A stretch of DNA of 64,000 nucleotides, taken from Agrococcus terreus. Lineage in GTDB: Bacteria > Actinomycetota > Actinomycetes > Actinomycetales > Microbacteriaceae. The translations under genes and the position numbers were made by a program. The stretch lies in NCBI RefSeq assembly GCF_014645235.1, contig NZ_BMLM01000001.1:248001-312000 (forward strand). Reading direction: 5' to 3'. Below, in pieces: positions 16,098 to 24,287 of this stretch (position 1 is its first letter; each line of letters opens with the position of its first letter). The notes beneath the pieces were generated by a model, which saw only the letters and a program-made list of their open reading frames with translations, had not been told where the DNA came from and made no database searches.

Positions 16098-17459
16098 TTG
16101 AACCTGTACACGCTGCTGCGACGACGGAACGCGGAGTCCGGCCCGATCCGGGTGGGCGTCATCGGCGCCGGCAAGTTCGCCTCGATGTTCCTGACGCAGG
16201 CGTCGGTCACCCCCGAGCTGCACGTCGTCGGCGTCGCCGACATCGACGTCCCGAAGGCGAGGGCGGCGCTCGAGCGCACCGGCTGGGCGCCCGAGCGGTT
16301 CGCCGCGACGAGCCTCGACGAGGCGGCCCGCACGGGACTCACGGCCGTCGTCGACGACTCCATGTCGCTCATCCGCCACGGCTCGGTCGAGGTCGTCCTC
16401 GAGGTCACGGGCAACCCGATCGTCGGCACCGACCACGCTGTCGCCGCGATCGACAACGGCAAGCACGTCGTGATGGTCAACGTCGAGGCCGACTGCATGG
16501 TCGGCCCGCTGCTGCAGCGCCGCGCCGAGGCCGCGGGCGTCGTCTACTCGATGGCGTACGGCGACCAGCCGGCCCTCATCTCGGAGCTCGTCGACTGGTG
16601 CCGCACCGTCGGCTTCGACGTCGTCGCGGCGGGCAAGGGCACGAAGTACCTGCCGGAGTACCACTACTCCACGCCCGACACCGTGTGGGACCACTACGGC
16701 TTCACCGACGAGCAGCTCTCGAGCGGCGACTTCAACCCCAAGATGTTCAACTCGTTCCTCGACGGCACGAAGTCGGCGATCGAGATGGCCGCGGTCGCCA
16801 ACGGCACGGGCCTGGAGCCGCAGCTCGACGGCCTCGCCTTCCCCGCCGCCGGCATCGGCGACCTCCCGCACGTGTTCCGCGAGCGCTCGGTGGGTGGCTC
16901 GCTCGACCGGCGCGGCACGGTCGAGATCGCATCGAGCCTGCACCGCGACGGCAGCGACGTGGAGCGGGACCTCCGCTGGGGCGTCTACGTCACGTTCGAG
17001 GCGAAGACCGACTACGCGGTGCAGTGCTTCGCGGAGTACGGGGTGAAGACCGACGAGACGGGCCGCTACGGCTCCCTCTTCCGGCCGTACCACATGATCG
17101 GCCTCGAGCTCGGGGTCTCGATCGCGAGCGCGGTGCTGCGCGGCGAGGCCACGGGCGCCCCGACGGGCTTCCGCGGCGACGTCGTCACCACCGCCAAGCG
17201 CGACCTGCGCGCGGGCGAGACGCTCGACGGCGAGGGCGGCTTCACCGTCTTCGGCAAGCTCCGCCCCGCCTCCTACTCGCTCGAGCAGGGCGTGCTGCCG
17301 CTCGGCCTCGCGCATGGCGCGAAGCTCATCCGCGACGTGCCGAAGGACCGCTCGGTGACCTGGGCGGACGTGGACGCCGACGAGACGCTGGCGGCCGTGC
17401 AGGTGCGCCGCGAGCTCGAGGCGGAGTTCCGCGCCGAGCACGGCATCACGATTCCGTAA
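16098..17459 (+). CDS. DXR-like (DRL) / SAF-domain NAD(P)H-dependent oxidoreductase, paralogue 1
   Basis: A 453-residue protein. The N-terminal Rossmann domain has GVIGAGKFASMF (about residues 20-31). The catalytic region contains NGKHVVMVNVEAD (near 122), VVYSMAYGDQPALI (near 151), VAAGKGTKYLPEYH (near 175) and DGTKSAIEMAAVAN (near 223). A C-terminal SAF-like segment (TAKRDLRAGETLDGEGGF) follows residue 360. This layout matches the DRL family, founded by a Brucella enzyme with deoxyxylulose-phosphate reductoisomerase activity (established family knowledge, compared from memory). Here a catabolic isomeroreductase or dehydrogenase acting on a small sugar acid is more likely, because the gene is adjacent to a TRAP transporter and preceded by a GntR operator. 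A strong ribosome site (AAAGGAG) precedes the ATG. The substrate is unknown. Confidence 0.82.
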   Translation: MNLYTLLRRRNAESGPIRVGVIGAGKFASMFLTQASVTPELHVVGVADIDVPKARAALERTGWAPERFAATSLDEAARTGLTAVVDDSMSLIRHGSVEVVLEVTGNPIVGTDHAVAAIDNGKHVVMVNVEADCMVGPLLQRRAEAAGVVYSMAYGDQPALISELVDWCRTVGFDVVAAGKGTKYLPEYHYSTPDTVWDHYGFTDEQLSSGDFNPKMFNSFLDGTKSAIEMAAVANGTGLEPQLDGLAFPAAGIGDLPHVFRERSVGGSLDRRGTVEIASSLHRDGSDVERDLRWGVYVTFEAKTDYAVQCFAEYGVKTDETGRYGSLFRPYHMIGLELGVSIASAVLRGEATGAPTGFRGDVVTTAKRDLRAGETLDGEGGFTVFGKLRPASYSLEQGVLPLGLAHGAKLIRDVPKDRSVTWADVDADETLAAVQVRRELEAEFRAEHGITIP

Positions 17460-17480
17460 CCTCTGCGACCCCTGCCGGTT

Positions 17481-17496
17481 CGACTGTTGACAGTCG
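17481..17496. promoter_or_regulatory. GntR-type operator, copy 2
   Basis: CGACTGTTGACAGTCG is a 16-base palindrome with a 2-base centre, the most extended copy in the window. It lies 65 bases before the dctQ start and 21 bases after the DRL1 stop, so the TRAP genes have their own regulated promoter. Confidence 0.82.
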
Positions 17497-17560
17497 ACTG
17501 CCGACCCTGATTCACTCGCGGAACGCGCGCCACGCAGGCGCATCGCAAAGGAGCGATTCC

Positions 17561-18112
17561 ATGAAGAGAGCTGTCAGCCGGGTGCTCTCCGGCCTCGACC
17601 TCGTGCTGCAGTGGGTGTGCATCGCCCTGCTCGCGCTGGTCATCGCGGGCGTCGTGTGGCAGGTGCTCGCGCGCTACGTCACGCGCGACTCCACCGCGTG
17701 GACGGCCGAGCTCGCCTCGTACTCGTTCGTCTGGCTCGCCATGCTCGCGATCGCCCTCGGCGTGCGCCGCGGCCGGCACATGGTGCTCGACATCTGGGAG
17801 TACGTGCCCTACCGCAAGTGGCTCTCGCGCCTCATCGACACCGTCGCGTTCGCGGTCGTCGGCGGCACGCTCGTGCTGCTGCTCTGGTTCGGGATCGTCG
17901 GGCTGGACGCGTCCTGGAGCCGCACCGCGCCGGGCCTCGGCATCTCGACCGGCTGGGTCTCGCTCGCCGTGCCCGTCGGCGCCGCCATCGCGCTCGTCTT
18001 CGCGGTCGAGGCGTGGTGGCTCAACTTCCAGGCCGAGGAGGGCGAGGACCCGCTCAGCGCCCCCCTCATCCACCAGCCGAAGGACCTCATCATCGTGAAG
18101 GGAGAGGTGTGA
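17561..18112 (+). CDS. TRAP transporter small permease subunit (DctQ family)
   Basis: A 183-residue protein with four membrane segments. The family-typical early stretch GVVWQVLARYVTRDSTAWTAELASYSFVWLAML spans about residues 28-60 (written here in order, not contiguous with a signal peptide). It pairs with DctM to form the membrane part of a sodium-driven tripartite ATP-independent periplasmic (TRAP) importer. The stop overlaps the start of dctM (GTGATG). A ribosome site AAAGGAG precedes the ATG. The start coincides with a GntR-controlled promoter. TRAP systems mainly import carboxylates and sugar acids, so an acid substrate is favoured over a neutral sugar. Confidence 0.92.
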   Translation: MKRAVSRVLSGLDLVLQWVCIALLALVIAGVVWQVLARYVTRDSTAWTAELASYSFVWLAMLAIALGVRRGRHMVLDIWEYVPYRKWLSRLIDTVAFAVVGGTLVLLLWFGIVGLDASWSRTAPGLGISTGWVSLAVPVGAAIALVFAVEAWWLNFQAEEGEDPLSAPLIHQPKDLIIVKGEV

Positions 18113-19437
18113 TGGGCCCCACCATCCTGTCCAGCTTCGGCGCAGCCATGCTGCTGCGCGTGCCCGTCGGCTTCGCGCTCGCGGCGGCATCGTTCATCGC
18201 CATCTGGTTCACGACCGACGCCCCGCTGTCGGTCGGCGCCCAGCGCCTCGTGGCCGGCATGACCCCGTTCCCGCTCCTCGCGATCCCGCTGTTCGTGCTC
18301 GCCGGCGCGATCATGAACGAGGGCGGCATGACGAAGCGGATGCTCGACCTGGCCGACTCGATCGTCGGCGGCATGCGGGCCGGCATCGCGCAGACCACCG
18401 TGCTCTCGTCGCTCTTCTTCGGCGGCATCTCGGGCTCGGCCGTCGCGTCGATCTCCAGCCTCGGCCGCATCCTCATCCCCGCGATGAAGGAGCGCAAGTA
18501 CAAGCCGGCCTACGCGTCGGCGGTCATGGCGGCCGCGCCCGTCGTCGACCCGATCATGCCGCCGTCGATCACGATGATCGTCTACGGCGTCGTGAGCGGC
18601 ACCTCGATCGGCGCGCTCTTCTTCGCCGGCATCGTGCCGGCGATCCTCTACGTCGCCATCCTGATGCTCGTCGTGCACTTCACCTCCAAGTGGCTCGGCT
18701 TCACCGACGAGGCCATCCAGGAGGCGCGGATGCTGAACCGCCCGATCGGCACCATCGCCAAGGAGGACCGCCCCGCGTTCCTGCCGTCGCTCTGGAAGGC
18801 GACGCCGGCGCTGCTGCTGCCGCTCGTCATCCTCGGCGGCATCCGCTTCGGCTGGTTCACCCCGACGGAGGCGGCCGCGGTCGCCGTGGTCTACGCGCTG
18901 CTCGTCGGCATCTTCGTCTACCGCGAGCTGAGCTGGAAGAAGTTCCTGTTCGGCATGGCCGACTCGGCGCTCATCGTGGGCCTCATCATGCTCGTGCTCG
19001 CCGCGGCGCAGATCTACTCGTGGGCGCTCACCCTCGGCCTCGTGCCGCAGACGGCCGCGGAGGCGATCTTCTCGATCACCGAGAACCCGGTGATCCTGCT
19101 GCTGCTCATCAACGCGGTGCTGCTCGTCGTGGGCATGTTCGTCGAGGCCAACGCCGCGCTCATCATCCTCACGCCGATCCTCTACCCGGTGGCGATCGAG
19201 GCCGGCATCGACCCCGTCCACCTCGGCATCATCATCGTCGTCAACCTGAGCATCGGCCTGCTCACGCCGCCCGTCGGCATCGGCCTCATGCTCGCCGCCG
19301 AGATCGGCAAGGTGTCGATGCTCCGGGCCGTCAAGGCGGTCCTGCCCTTCCTCATCGCGGGCCTCCTCTACCTGCTCCTCATCACGTTCGTGCCCGAGAT
19401 CTCGCTCTGGCTGCCGAACCTGATGATGCAGCAGTGA
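18112..19437 (+). CDS. TRAP transporter large permease subunit (DctM family)
   Basis: A 441-residue membrane protein with about 12 hydrophobic segments. Family motifs include LLAIPLFVLAGAIMN (near 55), FFGGISGSAVASISSLG (near 100), AAAPVVDPIMPPS (near 140) and TPPVGIGLMLAA (near 385). These match the DctM/SiaM transport subunit that carries substrate and sodium. It overlaps dctQ and is followed 44 bases later by the binding-protein gene. Length and motifs look intact. Transport is powered by sodium or proton gradients rather than ATP. Confidence 0.95.
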   Translation: MGPTILSSFGAAMLLRVPVGFALAAASFIAIWFTTDAPLSVGAQRLVAGMTPFPLLAIPLFVLAGAIMNEGGMTKRMLDLADSIVGGMRAGIAQTTVLSSLFFGGISGSAVASISSLGRILIPAMKERKYKPAYASAVMAAAPVVDPIMPPSITMIVYGVVSGTSIGALFFAGIVPAILYVAILMLVVHFTSKWLGFTDEAIQEARMLNRPIGTIAKEDRPAFLPSLWKATPALLLPLVILGGIRFGWFTPTEAAAVAVVYALLVGIFVYRELSWKKFLFGMADSALIVGLIMLVLAAAQIYSWALTLGLVPQTAAEAIFSITENPVILLLLINAVLLVVGMFVEANAALIILTPILYPVAIEAGIDPVHLGIIIVVNLSIGLLTPPVGIGLMLAAEIGKVSMLRAVKAVLPFLIAGLLYLLLITFVPEISLWLPNLMMQQ

Positions 19438-19481
19438 CCCCTCCCCACCCCACTCACCCCATCCATCCAGCAAGGAGCACC

Positions 19482-20498
19482 ATGCACCAGCGCACCATCC
19501 TCCGCAGCGTCGCGGTCGGAGCCATCGCCCTCGTCGCCCTCACCGGCTGCCGCCCCAGCGACGCCGCCCCCGCCGACTCCGCCGATGGCGGCAGCGGCAC
19601 CCTCAACCTCGTGCTCGGCCACGCCGGCAGCGACACGGACGCCCGCCAGGTCGCGGCGACCCGCTTCGCGGAGCTCGTCGAGGAGGCCTCGGACGGCGCG
19701 ATCACCGTCGAGGTCCACCCCGCGTCGACGCTCGGCACGTGGGAGGAGATGATCGAGGGCCTGCAGCTCGGCTCGACCGACATCGTCATCGAGAGCCTCC
19801 TCTCGCTCGAGTCGTACACCGACCTCGCCGGCGTCGAGACGGCGCCGTTCCTCTACGAGGACTACGACCAGTTCGAGGCGGTCTGGAGCGGCGAGCTCGG
19901 CACCGAGATCATCGACGCCGTGAGCGAGGCCTCGGGCTACGAGCCCATCGGCAACATGTACCGCGGCCCGCGCGTGCTCACGACGAGCGACCCCGTGGAG
20001 TCGATCGACGACGTGCAGGGCCTCACGATCCGCACGCCCAGCGCGCCGACGATGCTCGCCACCTGGGAGGCGATCGGCGCCCGCGCCGAGGCGCTGCCGT
20101 TCAACGAGGTCTACTCGGCGCTCGAGTCGGGCGTCATCGACGGCCAGGAGAACCCGGTCGACGCCATCCTCTTCAACTCCATCTACGAGGTGAACCCGTA
20201 CATCGCCGAGACGAACCACGTCTACGCGAACTACCACTTCATCCTGTGGGAGGAGGCGCTCGAGGGCCTCACCGAGGAGCAGCAGACCATCATCCGCGAC
20301 GCCGCGAACCAGGTCGGCGAGGAGTACACCGAGACGACCATCGAGGAGTCGGAGGAGTACCGCGCCGAGCTGGAGGAGGGCGGCGCCACCTTCACCGAGA
20401 TCTCCGACCGCCAGGCCTGGATCGACGCTACGCAGCCCGTGGTCGACGGCCTCCCCGACCAGGTGCAGACCTGGGTCGAGCAGATCCGCGCGATGTGA
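19482..20498 (+). CDS. TRAP transporter substrate-binding lipoprotein (DctP family)
   Basis: A 338-residue protein. A lipoprotein signal peptide ends in LTGC (Cys23), so the protein is anchored outside the membrane as usual in Gram-positives. The DctP fold is clear: AATRFAELVEEASDGAITVEVHP (in segments, near 59-81), then GLTIRTPSAPTM (near 183), which carries the conserved Arg that binds the substrate carboxylate, then LESGVIDGQENPV (near 212). The pI appears strongly acidic. It delivers an organic or sugar acid to DctQM. A hairpin follows the stop and may limit read-through into the second DRL gene. Confidence 0.93.
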   Translation: MHQRTILRSVAVGAIALVALTGCRPSDAAPADSADGGSGTLNLVLGHAGSDTDARQVAATRFAELVEEASDGAITVEVHPASTLGTWEEMIEGLQLGSTDIVIESLLSLESYTDLAGVETAPFLYEDYDQFEAVWSGELGTEIIDAVSEASGYEPIGNMYRGPRVLTTSDPVESIDDVQGLTIRTPSAPTMLATWEAIGARAEALPFNEVYSALESGVIDGQENPVDAILFNSIYEVNPYIAETNHVYANYHFILWEEALEGLTEEQQTIIRDAANQVGEEYTETTIEESEEYRAELEEGGATFTEISDRQAWIDATQPVVDGLPDQVQTWVEQIRAM

Positions 20499-20515
20499 TC
20501 CCGATCGCGTGAACC

Positions 20516-20545
20516 GGCGGGGCCCCGTGCTTCCGGGGCCTCGCC
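20516..20545 (+). terminator. Terminator or attenuator hairpin after dctP
   Basis: Arms 20516-20527 (GGCGGGGCCCCG) and 20534-20545 pair with one mismatch around a 6-base loop. It lies 18 bases after the dctP stop. No poly-U tract follows, so partial read-through into the second DRL gene is possible. Confidence 0.6.
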
Positions 20546-20654
20546 ACCCCCTCCAATCCATCCCGCCGCACCGAGCACCCAGGCGGTGCGGCCGCCCCGT
20601 CGCGCCCGCGACCGGCACCGACCGACCCCACGAACCCAGGAAGAAGAAGGATCC

Positions 20655-22010
20655 ATGAACCTCCACGAGCTGCTCCAGGAGCGCGAGGCGGCCGGTCGGC
20701 CCATCAGGGTCGGCCTGATCGGCTCGGGCCGCTTCGGCACCATGTACCTCTCGCAGGCGCGCAACATCCCCGGTGTGCGCGTCGCGGCGATCGCCGACAT
20801 CAACACCGCCCGCGCCCGCGAGTCGCTCGCCCGCGTCGGCTGGCCCGAGGACGCGATCGTCGACTCGGTCGACGACCTCGCGGAGGGCCGCACCGCCGTC
20901 ATCGCGGATGCGATGGACCTGTTCCGCACCGACATCGACGTGATCGTCGAGGCGACGGGCAATCCGATCGTCGGCATCACGCACGCGCTCGCCGCGATCG
21001 AGACCGGCAAGCACGTCATGATGGTGACCGTCGAGGCCGACGCCCTCGCCGGCCCTGCGCTCGCCAAGCGCGCCAAGGAGGCGGGCGTCGTCTACTCGAT
21101 GGCGTTCGGCGACCAGCCGGCCCTCATCTGGGAGCTCATCGACTGGGCCCGCACCTCCGGCTTCGACGTCGTCTGCGCCGGCAAGGGCGCCAAGTACCTG
21201 CCCGGCTACCACCAGATGAACCCCGACAACGTCTGGGACCACTGGGAGTTCTCGGACGAGCTGAAGCAGTCGGGGCAGCTGAACCCCTACATGCACACCT
21301 CGTTCCGCGACGGCACGAAGGCCGCGATCGAGATGGCGGCCGTGGCGAACGCGGCGGGCCTCGTGCCCGGCGACGCCGGCCTCACCTTCACGCCCGGCAA
21401 CCTCGAGGAGATCGCCACGGTCTGCCGGCCGGAGTCGGTCGGCGGCGTGCTGCCGCACGAGGGCACCGTCGACGTCATGTCGTCGTACACGCGCGAGGGC
21501 GACTGGATCCCCCACAACACGCAGGAGGGCGTCTTCGTCGTGGTGAAGGCCACGAACGAGTACGTCTCGAGCTGCTTCCAGGAGTACCCGTGGCACCCGG
21601 ACCCCACGGGCCAGTACGCGGCGCTCTACCGCCCGTACCACTACGTGGGCCTCGAGCTGAACGTCTCGATCGCCAACGCGGTGCTGCGCGGCGTCGCGAC
21701 CGGCACGGCCGTCGGCTTCACCGCCGACGTCGTCGCGACGGCGAAGACCGACCTGCAGGCGGGCGCGACGCTCGACGGCGAGGGCGGCTTCGCGGTCTAC
21801 GGCAAGCTCGTCTCGGCCCGCACCTCCGTGGCCGAGGGCTACCTGCCGGTCGCGCTCGCGCACCACGTGCCGCTCAAGCGCGACATCGCCCAGGGCGAGA
21901 GCGTCCGGTGGGACGACGTCGAGGTCGACGACTCGCTCGCGCAGGCGATCGAGCTGCGCCGCGAGACCGAGGCGCTCGCCGCGGCTGCGGCTGCGGCCGC
22001 AGCTCGGTGA
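20655..22010 (+). CDS. DXR-like (DRL) / SAF-domain NAD(P)H-dependent oxidoreductase, paralogue 2
   Basis: A 451-residue protein, a clear paralogue of the one at 16098. They share the Rossmann loop (GLIGSGRFGTMY here), EATGNPIVG, GKHVMMVTVEAD, VVYSMAFGDQPALI, CAGKGAKYLPGYH, DGTKAAIEMAAVAN and the SAF segment LQAGATLDGEGGF. The last 12 residues are nearly all Ala. The Rossmann loop and the region near 240-270 differ most, hinting at a different substrate or cofactor. It has a ribosome site (GAAGAAGG) and lies 156 bases after dctP. Its stop overlaps the GTG of a beta-hydroxyacid dehydrogenase. Family members include the Brucella DXR-like enzyme; the reaction here is not known. Confidence 0.82.
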   Translation: MNLHELLQEREAAGRPIRVGLIGSGRFGTMYLSQARNIPGVRVAAIADINTARARESLARVGWPEDAIVDSVDDLAEGRTAVIADAMDLFRTDIDVIVEATGNPIVGITHALAAIETGKHVMMVTVEADALAGPALAKRAKEAGVVYSMAFGDQPALIWELIDWARTSGFDVVCAGKGAKYLPGYHQMNPDNVWDHWEFSDELKQSGQLNPYMHTSFRDGTKAAIEMAAVANAAGLVPGDAGLTFTPGNLEEIATVCRPESVGGVLPHEGTVDVMSSYTREGDWIPHNTQEGVFVVVKATNEYVSSCFQEYPWHPDPTGQYAALYRPYHYVGLELNVSIANAVLRGVATGTAVGFTADVVATAKTDLQAGATLDGEGGFAVYGKLVSARTSVAEGYLPVALAHHVPLKRDIAQGESVRWDDVEVDDSLAQAIELRRETEALAAAAAAAAAR

Positions 22011-22912
22011 GCCAGGCCGCCAGCCAGGCCGATCGGCGGCCCGTCGCGCTGAGCCTCCTGGGGCTCGGCGCGATGGGCCTGCCGATGGCCCGTCGCCTCG
22101 CGGCCGCCGGCACGCTGACGGTGTGGAGCCGCTCGGCCGCCAAGCCCGAGGCGCTGCGGGCGGAGGTCGGGGTGCAGGTCGCCCCGACCCCCGCCGCCGC
22201 GGCGGGCGACGTCGTCGTCACCGTGCTGCCCGACCTCGCCGAGGTGCGCGAGGTGCTCGAGGGCGCGGACGGCCTGCTCGCCGGCTGGGCGGCGCGGCCT
22301 CCGGAGGCCGCGCGGCCGACGCTCGTCGTGTGCGGCACGGTGTCGCCCGTCGCGCTGCGGGCGCTCGCCGACGAGCTCGCGCCGACGGTCGACGTCGTCG
22401 ACGCGCCGCTCTCGGGCGGCGTGCTGGGCGCCGCCGAGGGCCGTCTCTCGGTGATGGTGGGCGGCAGCGAGGCGCAGGCGGCGCTCCTCGCCGAGGTGCT
22501 CGCGCCGTGCGCGAGCCGCGTGACCCGGATGGGTCCCACGGGCGCGGGCGCGACGGCGAAGCTCTGCAACCAGCTCGTCGTGGCCGAGACGATCACGGCG
22601 CTCTCGGAGGCGTTCGCGCTCGCGCGGGCGAGCGGCATCGACCCCGACGCGCTCGCCGACGCGCTCGGCGCCGGCCTCGCCGCGAGCGAGGTGCTGCGGC
22701 AGAAGCGGCACCACTGGATCGACGAGTCGTTCCAGCCGGGCGGCACGATCGACTACCAGGTGAAGGACCTCCGCTACGCGCGGGAGGCGGCTGCCGCATC
22801 CGGTGCGAGGCTGCCGGCGGGCGAGGCGGCGCTCGCCCTGTTCGAGGCGGCGTCGGCCGCGGGCGACGGCGGGCTCGACCACACGGGCGTCTACCGCACG
22901 ATCGCGGGCTGA
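22007..22912 (+). CDS. NAD(P)-dependent beta-hydroxyacid dehydrogenase (HIBADH family), paralogue 1
   Basis: A 301-residue protein. Features are GLGAMG (19-24) for NAD(P), the substrate loop LSGGV (SGG at 136-138) and catalytic Lys185 in GAGATAKLCNQ. The family covers 3-hydroxyisobutyrate, tartronate semialdehyde and 6-phosphogluconate-type reactions. GTG at 22007 overlaps the stop of the DRL2 gene, so the two enzymes are co-translated and probably catalyse neighbouring steps. Four members of this family are in the window, each in a different catabolic cluster. Confidence 0.9.
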   Translation: MSQAASQADRRPVALSLLGLGAMGLPMARRLAAAGTLTVWSRSAAKPEALRAEVGVQVAPTPAAAAGDVVVTVLPDLAEVREVLEGADGLLAGWAARPPEAARPTLVVCGTVSPVALRALADELAPTVDVVDAPLSGGVLGAAEGRLSVMVGGSEAQAALLAEVLAPCASRVTRMGPTGAGATAKLCNQLVVAETITALSEAFALARASGIDPDALADALGAGLAASEVLRQKRHHWIDESFQPGGTIDYQVKDLRYAREAAAASGARLPAGEAALALFEAASAAGDGGLDHTGVYRTIAG

Positions 22913-22914
22913 GG

Positions 22915-22973
22915 GCGCGAGACGGAGCGAGCGGGGCCGGAGGGCGCCGCCCGCCCGCCGCGTCGTCTCGCGT
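22915..22973. terminator. Possible long-loop hairpin between convergent genes
   Basis: Arms 22915-22924 and 22964-22973 (CGTCTCGCGT) pair at 9 of 10 positions over a 39-base G+C-rich loop. It lies between the converging dehydrogenase (+) and GntR (-) genes. Weaker than the other hairpins listed. Confidence 0.4.
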
Positions 22974-23003
22974 CGTGCCGCAGCATCCGGCCGCCGGCGC
23001 GAC

Positions 23004-23684
23004 TCAGGCGTTCGAGAGCCGCGCCTCGATGAGGTCGCGCGCCGTCGCGCTGTGCTCGCGCAGCACGGTGCGCGCTCGCTCGGCGTCGCCCGACGCGATG
23101 GCGTCGAAGATCGGCTCGTGGCGGCTGGCCGACATGTTGAGCACCGCGGTCTCGCGGCCTGCGGCCATGATGGCGGCGCGCGCGAGGCCCGAGACGCGGC
23201 GCCACGATGCGACGAGGACCTCGTTGCCGCTCGCGGCGCAGATCGCCTCGTGGAAGGCGAGGTCGGCGTCCACCTGCTCGGGGATCGGCCCGTGCTCGCT
23301 CGCCTCGAGGCGGTCGAGGGCGGCGCGGAGGGCCGGCAGCGCGCTCTCGAGGTCGGGGCGGGCGCAGATCACCTCGGCCGCGTGCGACTCGAGGGCGAAG
23401 CGCACGTCGAAGATGTCGCGCACCTCCTCGAGCGTCACGACCCGCACCGAGAGCCTGCCGCGGGAGTCCTTGCTGAGCAGCCCCTCCTCCTCGAGGGCGC
23501 GGAGCGCCTCGCGGAGCGTGCCGCGCGAGACGCCGAGGGATGCGCTCAGCTCGGTCTCGGCGAGGTGCGTGCCGGGCGGCAGCTCGCCGCCGGCGACGGC
23601 GGCGCGCAGGCGGTCGAGGATCAGCTCCCGGCGGGTCACCCGCTCGATGGATCCGAGCGCCTGGAACTGGGCATCGGGTGACAT
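23004..23684 (-). CDS. GntR family regulator with FCD ligand domain; likely repressor of the 16-27 kb regulon
   Basis: A 226-residue protein. The N-terminal winged helix includes SLGVSRGTLREALRALEEEGLL (split over residues about 51-73). The C-terminal FCD domain has the Asp/His metal-ligand pattern: DADLAFHEAICAASGN near 132 and RHEPIFDAIASGD near 190. The ATG at 23684 is chosen because the longer ORF start at 23738 would place the operator copy at 23728 inside the gene. With this start the operator is 44 bases upstream, which fits autoregulation. FCD regulators bind small carboxylates and release DNA. The four shared palindromes make this the best candidate for their cognate protein. Confidence 0.88.
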   Translation of the reverse strand: MSPDAQFQALGSIERVTRRELILDRLRAAVAGGELPPGTHLAETELSASLGVSRGTLREALRALEEEGLLSKDSRGRLSVRVVTLEEVRDIFDVRFALESHAAEVICARPDLESALPALRAALDRLEASEHGPIPEQVDADLAFHEAICAASGNEVLVASWRRVSGLARAAIMAAGRETAVLNMSASRHEPIFDAIASGDAERARTVLREHSATARDLIEARLSNA

Positions 23685-23727
23685 GTCGCTCACGCTACCG
23701 GAGGGAACCTCGGGTGTACAGCGTCGA

Positions 23728-23739
23728 ACTGTTGACACT
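23728..23739. promoter_or_regulatory. GntR-type operator, copy 3 (in front of the regulator gene)
   Basis: ACTGTTGACACT matches the palindrome with one change in the right arm. It lies upstream of the minus-strand GntR gene, suggesting autoregulation. Confidence 0.7.
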
Positions 23740-23762
23740 TGCCGTTCGTCGAGCGATGCGAA

Positions 23763-23788
23763 GAGGGGCCGCCCGTAGGCGGCCCCTC
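23763..23788 (-). terminator. Perfect hairpin terminator after the ABM-domain gene
   Basis: Arms GAGGGGCCGCC (23763-23773) and GGCGGCCCCTC (23778-23788) pair perfectly with a 4-base CGTA loop. It lies 10 bases after the stop of the minus-strand gene ending at 23799. Confidence 0.85.
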
Positions 23789-23798
23789 GCTCGTGCGC

Positions 23799-24125
23799 TC
23801 AGCCGACGACGACGCCCTTGCGCGCATCCCCGACCGGGATCGGGTCGAGGCGGATGACCTCCACCGGGGAGGCCAGCAGCCCCTCGAGCTCGGCGTTGAG
23901 GTCGGCGACGGGCGCGCCGGCGCCGTGCTCGTCGAGCAGGGCGGCCGAGTCCCAGTGCTCGATCATCCAGATGACGCCGTCGGCGGCCTCCTGGATCGAG
24001 TACAGGTTGCAGCCCGCCTCCTCGTGCACGCGCGGGATCGCGCGCTCGAGCGCCGCGAGCACCTGCTCGCGGGCGCCCTCGGCGGGGCGGAAGACGGCGA
24101 TGACGACCAGCGGCGCGTCGGACAT
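23799..24125 (-). CDS. Antibiotic biosynthesis monooxygenase (ABM) domain protein, quinol monooxygenase-like
   Basis: A 108-residue single-domain protein of the dimeric alpha/beta-barrel (ferredoxin-like) superfamily. Its pattern is VVIAVFRPAEGAREQVLAAL, EAGCNLYSIQEA and IWMIEHWDSAALLDEHG, which matches putative quinol monooxygenases such as YgiN. Many members have no proven oxygenase activity and serve as isomerases or stress proteins. It is the last gene of a three-gene operon with an SDR and a TIM-barrel isomerase, and ends at a perfect terminator. A catabolic accessory role is inferred from that context. Confidence 0.82.
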   Translation of the reverse strand: MSDAPLVVIAVFRPAEGAREQVLAALERAIPRVHEEAGCNLYSIQEAADGVIWMIEHWDSAALLDEHGAGAPVADLNAELEGLLASPVEVIRLDPIPVGDARKGVVVG

Positions 24126-24287
24126 GGGGCTCCTCCTCGAGCGGGGTGCGGGCGGGCGCCCGCGGTGGTGCGGATGGGGTGCGACCTCCCGATGCTCTCA
24201 GGCGTCGGATGCACACGATGCCCCGGCGCTGTCGCGGGGCCGGGGCATCGGGTCTGGGGCGGTCCGGCCGGGGCCGGCCGGGCGCGA

